Below are positions 58,732 to 64,000 of a DNA stretch of 64,000 nucleotides, in pieces (the stretch's first letter is position 1; every line of letters starts with the position of its first letter). A program made the translations under genes and the position numbers. The notes beneath the pieces are model-generated. The model was not told the DNA's origin, did no database searches, and was given only the letters and a program-made list of their open reading frames with translations. Location: contig NZ_JAQZAN010000016.1 of NCBI RefSeq assembly GCF_028737255.1, forward strand, positions 62,001-126,000. Reading direction: 5' to 3'. This DNA is from Actinomycetospora straminea. GTDB taxonomy: Bacteria; Actinomycetota; Actinomycetes; Mycobacteriales; Pseudonocardiaceae.

Positions 58732-59181
58732 CTACCAGACCTTGTACGGCAGGAACTTGCCGTTGAACGTCAGCTTCACCCGGTCGCCCTGGGGATCCTC
58801 GACGCGTTCGAAGTCGAGGGTGAAGTCGATGGCGCTCATGATGCCGTCGCCGAACTCCTCGCGGATGAGCTCGTGGATGCTCGTCCCGTAGACCTGCAGG
58901 GCCTCCTGGAGCCGGTAGGTCACCGGCTCGGTCGGGTCGAGGGCGACGTCGCCACGCACCGGCGGCAGGGTCAGGGCGTCGACGGTGTCCTCGTCGAGGT
59001 CGAGCAGGTCGCCGATCGTCCTGGCCTGTCCGGCGTCGAGCGGCTGCTGCCCGAGCAGCGCCGACGTCGTCCACACCAGCGACCGGTCCAGCGCCTTCGC
59101 GAGGTCGGCCCAGCTGACGCCGCGGGCCTCCTTCGCGCGCACGATGTCGCGGCCGGCCTCGAGTCGGGTCGTGTCCGTCAT
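58732..59181 (-). CDS. cynS: Cyanate hydratase (cyanase)
   Basis: A 149-residue cyanase, the normal length. The catalytic residues are Arg90 and Glu93 (TYRLQEALQVYG) and Ser116 (GIMSAIDF), matching the E. coli Arg96/Glu99/Ser122 spacing exactly. An N-terminal helical domain precedes the catalytic C-terminal part. It turns cyanate plus bicarbonate into ammonia and CO2. No cynR, cynT or cynX neighbour is seen; the gene is single between the kinase-like gene and menC. It fits the nitrogen-scavenging theme of this region. Confidence 0.95.
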   Translation of the reverse strand: MTDTTRLEAGRDIVRAKEARGVSWADLAKALDRSLVWTTSALLGQQPLDAGQARTIGDLLDLDEDTVDALTLPPVRGDVALDPTEPVTYRLQEALQVYGTSIHELIREEFGDGIMSAIDFTLDFERVEDPQGDRVKLTFNGKFLPYKVW

Positions 59182-59228
59182 CTCCGCGTGCTCCTCACTC
59201 CTGCGGTGGTCGCCGGACGACGCTGTCC

Positions 59229-60194
59229 TCAGCTCTCGTGTGCCTGTACCCGGGCCAGCCGCGCGGTCCACCAGTCGCGGGTCGCGGGTTCCGCGGCGTA
59301 CCGGGCGAGCAGGCCGGGGTCGGGCCGTGGCGGGCGTCGCGGGACGTCGAGGACCCCGGCGACGGGGTGCAGCGGGGTGGCGACGACGTCGCCGGCGAGC
59401 AGGTCCGCGGTGCCCAGCCCGCAGGCGTACGGCAGCTCCGGCAGCGCCCCGGCGAGCGCGAGACCCGCCGCCAGGCCCACCGAGCTCTCCACCGCCGAGG
59501 ACACGACGCACGGCAGCCCGATCTCCTCGGCCACCCGCAGCGCCGCGCGCACCCCGCCGAGCGGCGCGACCTTGAGCACCGCGACGTCGGCCGCCCCGGC
59601 GCGCGCGACGCGCAGCGGGTCCTCCGCGCGGCGGATCGACTCGTCGGCGGCCACCGGCACGTCGACGCGGCGCCGCACCGCGGCCAGCTCGTCGACCGAC
59701 GCGCACGGCTGCTCGACGTACTCCAGCCCGCCCGCGGCCCGCGCCAGCGCCGTGATCGCCGCGACGGCGCCGTCGACGTCCCACCCGCCGTTCGCGTCCA
59801 CCCGCACCCGGCCGTCCGGGCCCAGCGCGTCGCGGACGGCCTCGACGCGGGCGAGGTCCTCGGCCGAGGTCCGAGCAGGGTCCTGCCCCTTCTCGGCCAC
59901 CTTGACCTTGGCCGTCCGCGCGCCGGACTCGCGCACGATCCGGTGCGCCTGCTCGGGCCCGACGGCCGGCACGGTGGTGTTGACCTCGACCCGCTCGCGC
60001 ACCGGCGCCGGCCAGCCCTCGTGCGCGGCCTCGCGCGCGCAGCGCCACCACGCGAGCGCCTCCGCGTCGTCGTACTCGACGAACGGGCAGAACTCGCCCC
60101 AGCCTGCCGGGCCCTCGACCAGTGCGGTCTCGCGCGTCGTGATCCCCCGGAACCGGGTGCGCATCGGCAGCGCGACCACGGAGACGCCGCTCAC
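59229..60194 (-). CDS. menC: o-Succinylbenzoate synthase MenC
   Basis: A 321-residue enolase-superfamily enzyme of menaquinone synthesis. The catalytic Lys pair is TAKVKVAEKG. The metal ligands are in VRVDANGGW (Asp), LEYVEQP (Glu) and VAADESIR (Asp-Glu), and the second Lys is in VAVLKVAPLGG. It dehydrates SHCHC to o-succinylbenzoate. GTG 60194. Divergent from menE with only 18 bases between the start codons, where the two -10 elements overlap. Confidence 0.92.
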   Translation of the reverse strand: MSGVSVVALPMRTRFRGITTRETALVEGPAGWGEFCPFVEYDDAEALAWWRCAREAAHEGWPAPVRERVEVNTTVPAVGPEQAHRIVRESGARTAKVKVAEKGQDPARTSAEDLARVEAVRDALGPDGRVRVDANGGWDVDGAVAAITALARAAGGLEYVEQPCASVDELAAVRRRVDVPVAADESIRRAEDPLRVARAGAADVAVLKVAPLGGVRAALRVAEEIGLPCVVSSAVESSVGLAAGLALAGALPELPYACGLGTADLLAGDVVATPLHPVAGVLDVPRRPPRPDPGLLARYAAEPATRDWWTARLARVQAHES

Positions 60195-60200
60195 CGCACC

Positions 60201-60207
60201 TACCCTA
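60201..60207. promoter_or_regulatory. Overlapping divergent -10 elements for menC and menE
   Basis: TACCCTA reads as TACCCT on the plus strand (six bases before the menE GTG) and as TAGGGT on the minus strand (seven bases before the menC GTG). Both fit TANNNT and would give leaderless or nearly leaderless transcripts. Confidence 0.5.
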
Positions 60208-60212
60208 GATCG

Positions 60213-61415
60213 GTGCGCGCCGTGGAGCCGGTCCCGACCGACGGGAGCCCGCGGGCCGCCACCCGCCTCGGCGAGCTCGCGGCCGCCGCGCTCGACGGCG
60301 AGGGTCCCGCGGTGCTGCCGACCGGTCCGGGCGAGCCCGCCCCGGCCGCGGCGCTGACCGCCCCCGTCGACGACGACGTGGCGGCCATCGTCACGACCAC
60401 GGGCTCCACCGGCGACGCCAAGGCCGTGCTGCTCCCGGCCACCGCGCTGCGTGCCTCGGCGGACGCGACCCACCGGCGGATCGGCCCGCCCGGACGCTGG
60501 CTGCTCGCTCTCCCCGCCCACCACGTCGCGGGCCTGCAGGTGCTGCTGCGCTCGGCGCACGCCGGGCAGCCCGCGGCGGCCATGGACCTGCGGGACGGGT
60601 TCCGCCCCGACGCCTTCGTGGCGCTCGCGGGTGGGGCCGGCGCCGCCTACACCTCGCTCGTCCCCACCCAGCTCGGGCGCCTGCTCGACGCGGGCGGCGC
60701 CGCGCTCGCCGCGCTGCGGTCGTTCACCGCGGTGCTGCTCGGCGGGGCCGCCGCCGACACCGCGCTGCTGGAGCGGGCCCGGGCGGCGGGGGTCCCGGTC
60801 GTCACCACGTACGGCATGAGCGAGACCTGCGGCGGCTGCGTCTACGACGGCCGCCCGCTCGACGGCGTCACCGTCGACCTGGAGCCCGACGGGCGCATCG
60901 TGCTCGGCGGGGCGACGGTCGCGGCGGGCTACCGGGGCGCGGTGTCCGACGTCGACCGGGCGGCGTTCACCGGTGACCGCCGCTTCCGCACCAACGAACT
61001 CGGGGCCTGGTCCCCCGACGGGCGCCTCGCGGTCCTGGGGCGCGCCGACGACGTCATCGTCACCGGCGGCGAGAACGTCGCCCCCGCGTCCGTCGAGCGC
61101 GCCCTGCTCGCCCAGGCCGGGGTGCGCGAGGCGTGCGTCGTCGGGGTGCCCGACCCGGAGTGGGGCGCGCGCGTCGTCGCGGCCGTCGTCGGGGACGGGC
61201 TCGACGGCGAGGCGCTGCGCGCGGCGGTCGCCCCGGGTCTCGGGCGGGCGGCGCCGCGGGCGGTGGCGGTGCTCGACGCCCTGCCGCTGCGCGGGATCGG
61301 CAAGCCCGACCGCGCGGCGCTGCGGGCCTACCTGGCCCGCGCCTTCGGCGGCCCCTTCGGCGGCTCCTTCGGCGGCTCCTTCGGCGGCCCCTTCGGCGGC
61401 AAGGACCGCACGTAG
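60213..61415 (+). CDS. menE: o-Succinylbenzoate-CoA ligase MenE-like
   Basis: A 400-residue acyl-adenylating enzyme. The phosphate loop is IVTTTGSTGDAKAV, the adenine motif is VTTYGMSETCGGC, and ELGAWSPDGRLAVLGRADDVIVTGGENV supplies the ribose Asp and hinge. The C-terminal Lys is in IGKPDRAALR. It activates o-succinylbenzoate, supported by its neighbour menC. GTG 60213. Length is short for MenE because the N-terminal subdomain is trimmed. The end is a run of GGPFGGSFGG repeats encoded by 12-base tandem units, overlapping the convergent gene. Confidence 0.87.
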   Translation: MRAVEPVPTDGSPRAATRLGELAAAALDGEGPAVLPTGPGEPAPAAALTAPVDDDVAAIVTTTGSTGDAKAVLLPATALRASADATHRRIGPPGRWLLALPAHHVAGLQVLLRSAHAGQPAAAMDLRDGFRPDAFVALAGGAGAAYTSLVPTQLGRLLDAGGAALAALRSFTAVLLGGAAADTALLERARAAGVPVVTTYGMSETCGGCVYDGRPLDGVTVDLEPDGRIVLGGATVAAGYRGAVSDVDRAAFTGDRRFRTNELGAWSPDGRLAVLGRADDVIVTGGENVAPASVERALLAQAGVREACVVGVPDPEWGARVVAAVVGDGLDGEALRAAVAPGLGRAAPRAVAVLDALPLRGIGKPDRAALRAYLARAFGGPFGGSFGGSFGGPFGGKDRT

Positions 61416-61714
61416 GCGACGCCCTCGTCGACCCAGCCCCGCAGCGCGGCGTCGTCGAGCTCGCCCTCGACGTCGAGCCAGCCCGTCAACCGGCGCCCGT
61501 TCATCTCCATGGGGCTGGCGCCGGGACGCTCGAGCAGCGCCGCGGCGCGCGCCGGGTCGATGCGGACCATGAGCACGCCCCGGCTGCTCGCGCACACGGC
61601 CATGTGCCCGCCGAGCAGGAACGCCTGGCCGCCGAACATCCGCTTCTCGGTGAGATCGTCGTGCGCGGCGAGCAGGGCGCGCAGCCGCTCGGCGAGCTCG
61701 GTGTCGTGGGCCAC
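61328..61714 (-). CDS. TfoX N-terminal domain protein
   Basis: A 128-residue protein with a TfoX_N fold at about residues 10-100 (TEKRMFGGQAFLLGGHMAVCAS is the signature: F-G-G plus conserved Cys). The C-terminal tail is PPKGPPKEPPKEPPKGPPKARAR in brief, a repeat arising from the 12-base tandem units shared with menE. Function of stand-alone TfoX_N proteins is not known. GTG 61714. Its last 88 bases overlap menE in the opposite direction. Confidence 0.85.
   Translation of the reverse strand: MAHDTELAERLRALLAAHDDLTEKRMFGGQAFLLGGHMAVCASSRGVLMVRIDPARAAALLERPGASPMEMNGRRLTGWLDVEGELDDAALRGWVDEGVAYVRSLPPKGPPKEPPKEPPKGPPKARAR
61344..61403. repeat. 12-base tandem repeat inside overlapping gene ends
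   Basis: Five units of TTCGGCGGC-CCC/TCC/AAG. They encode FGG-P/S repeats at the MenE C-terminus and, on the other strand, the PPK-E/G repeats at the TfoX-like C-terminus. Confidence 0.85.
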
Positions 61715-61758
61715 GGGCGGAGTATGGCGAGCTTCGTGCCCGACGTCACCGCTCGACG

Positions 61759-62472
61759 TCAGCGCTCGACGTCACCGTTCGGGCCGCGCAGCGCGCTCGT
61801 CATGGCCGACTCGAGGTGGCTGATGTCCTCGCGCAGCAGCGCCAGCGCCGCCCACGGGCCGGCCTCGACCTGTCGGCCCTCGTGCCGGCGGACACCGGAG
61901 AGCGCGACGTCCACCAGCACGTCGGCCACCGCCTCGGCGTCGCCGTCGTGGTCCGGGCGGTACCACCAGGCCACCCAGTTCGCGGTGCCGAGCATCGCGA
62001 GGGCGACCGTCCGCGCCGGCAGGGGCCGGAAGTGCCCCGCCGCCACGGCCGCCTCGATCATGCCCGTGAGCAGCTGCAGCACGCGGCGCCGGGCCGCGCG
62101 GTGCACCTCGGCGATCTCCTCGGGCAGGTCGGGCTCGCTGCGGTCGAGCAGCCGGAAGCGCGACGTGTGGTGGGCGTTGTTGACGATGATGCGCCGCAGC
62201 GCGAGCTCGACGCGCTCGCCGGCGTCGTGGTCCTCCCGCGCCGCGGACTCCTCGAGGATCTCCACCACGCGCTCGAGCACGTCGCGGACCAGCGCGGCGA
62301 GGATCTCCTCCTTGTTGCTGACGTAGTGGTACAGCGCGGGCCGGCTGACGCCCATGGCGTCGGCGATGTCCTGGAACGACGTGTTCGCGTAGCCCTTCGT
62401 CGCGAACAGCCGGCCCGCGTGCTCCAGCAGCTCGTCGGCCACCAGCCGTCGGCGGCTCTGTTGCCGTGCCAT
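61759..62472 (-). CDS. TetR family transcriptional regulator
   Basis: A 237-residue TetR protein. The helix-turn-helix region is GYANTSFQDIADAMGVSRPALYHYVSNKEEIL (residues about 28-59), followed by a C-terminal helical domain of the TetR_C KstR2-like kind (FRLLDRSEPDLPEE). ATG 62472 sits just before ARQQSRRRLV; a longer frame to 62511 lacks support. It lies 55 bases downstream of the FAD monooxygenase gene on the same strand, so it may be its regulator. Ligand not known. Confidence 0.88.
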   Translation of the reverse strand: MARQQSRRRLVADELLEHAGRLFATKGYANTSFQDIADAMGVSRPALYHYVSNKEEILAALVRDVLERVVEILEESAAREDHDAGERVELALRRIIVNNAHHTSRFRLLDRSEPDLPEEIAEVHRAARRRVLQLLTGMIEAAVAAGHFRPLPARTVALAMLGTANWVAWWYRPDHDGDAEAVADVLVDVALSGVRRHEGRQVEAGPWAALALLREDISHLESAMTSALRGPNGDVER

Positions 62473-62527
62473 CCCCACCCCCGGCGCCGCTCGACCCTGG
62501 TCCCGCCCCATCGTGCCCGTCGGCGCC

Positions 62528-64000
62528 CTACCCCGCGCAGACGAGGTCGGTGCGCCCGGCCACGAGGCCGGCGGCGAGGTCGCCGAGCGTGTCCGGCGGC
62601 CCCTCGACGACGACCAGCGCGCCGGTCTCCTCGCGGAGCCGCTCGCCGACGTCGAGGCGGGTGAGGACGGCGCCGCGCGCCGCGGGGCCGGTCAGCCAGA
62701 ACCCGCGCCACCCGCGCTGGGCGAGGTCGTGCAGCCGCTTGACCAGGGCGTCGCCGTCGGCGCTCCACGGGTCGTCGAGCTCGACCGCCACGCGGGCCAG
62801 GTCGCCGACGGTGTCCCCCGGCGGCGTGGACAGCCGCTCCCGCTCGGCGGGGTCGAGCAGGCGGCCGGGCCACCGCCGACCACCGTGGTCGAGCGGCCGG
62901 TCGAGCACCCAGGCGGGGAGGTCGTCGGGCAGGGTCTCGACGGCGGTCCCGGCGTAGGCCGCCAGCCCCCGGCGCACGACGTCCGGGCTGGTGCCCGCGA
63001 AGCGCGTGAGGTCGACGTTCCCGGTGCGGGTCATGTAGGCGACCATCAGCTGGTCGACGGGCAGGTGCGTGCGCTGCGGGAACGAGTCCCACCACAGCCG
63101 GCTGCGGCGCGAGAGCTCCTGGAGGCGTGCCACCTGGGGCCGGCGCTCCGCCTCGTAGCTCCGCAGCGCGGACGGCAGGTCGTCGGCGGCGTCGACCGCG
63201 CGGACCAGCGCGATCGCGTCCTCCATCGCCAGCTTGGTGCCCGATCCGACCGAGTAGTGCGCGGTGTGCGCGGCGTCGCCGAGCAGCACGACGTTGCCGT
63301 GGGTCCACCGCTCGCAGTGCACGGTGCGGAAGCGCAGCCAGCGGGTGCGGTTGCCGATGAGGCGGTGCCCACCGAGCCGGTCGGCGAACGCGTCCGACAG
63401 GTAGTCCAGCGACGCGGTGTCCGACGCGTCGAGCGGCGTCTCGTCGGTCGACGCGTCGAACCCGGCGGCCCGCCAGGTCGCCTCGTCGGTCTCGACGAGG
63501 AAGGTGCTGCGCCCCTCGGCGTACGGGTACGCGTGCGTGACGAACGTGCCGTGCGCGGTGGTGGCGGGCGCGAAGATCGCCGTGTCGAGGGCGACGTCGA
63601 CGCCGGCCCAGAGGTACAGCCCGCCGGCGACGTCCACGTGCGCGCCGAGCTCGTCGGCCAGCGTGGTGCGGGTGCGGCTGTTGACGCCGTCGGCCGCGAT
63701 CACCAGGTCGGCGTCCTGATCCTCGACCCCGACCCGGCTCCCGTGCTCGATCTCGACGCCCGCGGCCCGCGCGTGGCGGGTGAGGATCGCCAGAAGCTCC
63801 GGGCGCGCGATGCCGATGAGCGCGCCGTTGTGGACGCGCGCCTCCCGGTCGCCGACGAGCATCCGCATGTCGTGCGGGCGCCCGGAGGCCAGCACGTCCG
63901 CGAGCGTCGCCGGGTCGGCGGCCTCGAGGTTGCGCTGGGTCCGCGCGGCGATCGCGACACCGAACCCGAAGGTCGTCGCCGGCGTCGACTGCTCGTGCAC
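62528..64000 (-). CDS. FAD-dependent monooxygenase (partial, cut by window edge)
   Basis: At least 490 residues of a group A flavoprotein monooxygenase; the start lies beyond the right edge. The DG motif is DLVIAADGVNSRTR and the GD motif is VVLLGDAAHTAHYSVGSG. The visible start HEQSTPATTFGFGVAIA matches the segment after the dinucleotide fold in salicylyl-CoA 5-hydroxylase and anthraniloyl-CoA monooxygenase. The OYE-type reductase domain found in bifunctional relatives is absent, so it resembles the stand-alone SdgC-like type. Hydroxylation of an aromatic CoA ester is inferred. Confidence 0.85.
   Translation of the reverse strand: MHEQSTPATTFGFGVAIAARTQRNLEAADPATLADVLASGRPHDMRMLVGDREARVHNGALIGIARPELLAILTRHARAAGVEIEHGSRVGVEDQDADLVIAADGVNSRTRTTLADELGAHVDVAGGLYLWAGVDVALDTAIFAPATTAHGTFVTHAYPYAEGRSTFLVETDEATWRAAGFDASTDETPLDASDTASLDYLSDAFADRLGGHRLIGNRTRWLRFRTVHCERWTHGNVVLLGDAAHTAHYSVGSGTKLAMEDAIALVRAVDAADDLPSALRSYEAERRPQVARLQELSRRSRLWWDSFPQRTHLPVDQLMVAYMTRTGNVDLTRFAGTSPDVVRRGLAAYAGTAVETLPDDLPAWVLDRPLDHGGRRWPGRLLDPAERERLSTPPGDTVGDLARVAVELDDPWSADGDALVKRLHDLAQRGWRGFWLTGPAARGAVLTRLDVGERLREETGALVVVEGPPDTLGDLAAGLVAGRTDLVCAG

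Noticed and set aside
61344..61403. CRISPR-like repeat array
   Set aside because: Units are contiguous 12-base repeats with no spacers, inside coding sequence.

Overview
The window is very GC-rich throughout, starts many genes with GTG, and is packed with short operons joined by GTGA/ATGA overlaps. Gene content is actinobacterial: WhiB7, UvrD2, mycoredoxin, AdnAB, LpqI-like GH3, UPF0182, an initiator tRNA with a C1:U72 mismatch. The order UPF0182 / PDZ-S16 protease / zincin / YgjP-like / ThiF-like / ABC1 kinase / whiB7 / uvrD2 / mycoredoxin / nudC / adnB-adnA / alkyltransferase-like / TIGR02569-type kinase follows the Mycobacterium tuberculosis Rv3193c-Rv3205c block. Several accessory islands are inserted into it. 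A Pseudonocardiales-type actinomycete is my best guess, but the genus cannot be fixed from sequence alone.

Layout. 1-6.3 kb: an SDR gene with a divergent TetR gene and a double operator, a two-subunit acyl-CoA dehydrogenase operon, an LpqI-like lipoprotein glycosidase, an alpha/beta hydrolase and a lipid-type methyltransferase. 6.4-8.2 kb: YggT, GNAT, DUF952, and two tandem identical initiator tRNA genes. 8.3-20.4 kb: the conserved core block through uvrD2, including a whiB7 gene with a promoter, a leader ORF and an attenuator-like hairpin. 20.5-25.7 kb: a DrrAB-type ABC exporter and a PutA proline catabolic enzyme, inserted between uvrD2 and mycoredoxin. 25.7-30.8 kb: mycoredoxin, a striking nested inverted repeat, NudC, and an active/inactive pair of M16 peptidases. 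31-39 kb: accessory oxidoreductases, an M20 peptidase, two DoxX-like proteins (one apparently frameshifted), a gamma-glutamyltransferase-like protein and a pirin. 39-46.3 kb: the AdnB/AdnA recombination motor-nuclease and an alkyltransferase-like protein.

46.4-59.2 kb is the most interesting part. It is a run of genes for unusual nitrogen sources. A Nit1C-type cluster (Sll0783/MSMEG_0572-like protein, radical SAM enzyme, GNAT-AIR synthase fusion, nitrilase, glycosyltransferase) is transcribed leftward as one operon. It carries a second nitrilase paralogue whose catalytic Glu and Cys are both replaced by Asp. Beyond an orphan DUF559 gene lie a sirohydrochlorin chelatase, a uroporphyrinogen-III synthase, a NarK nitrate transporter with a GlnR-box-like site, and a cyanase. 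The Nit1C family has been linked to growth on cyanide, cyanase consumes cyanate, and the siroheme genes normally serve nitrite reductase. The region therefore reads as a nitrogen-scavenging neighbourhood centred on C-N triple-bond compounds and nitrate. 59.2-64 kb: divergent menC/menE menaquinone genes with overlapping -10 elements, a TfoX-N protein, a TetR regulator and a truncated FAD monooxygenase.

A small dispersed palindromic repeat (four copies, about 45.85, 46.27, 52.71 and 53.86 kb) occurs as inward-facing pairs around the alkyltransferase-like gene and the DUF559 gene. No insertion sequence, prophage, CRISPR array or replication origin was seen.
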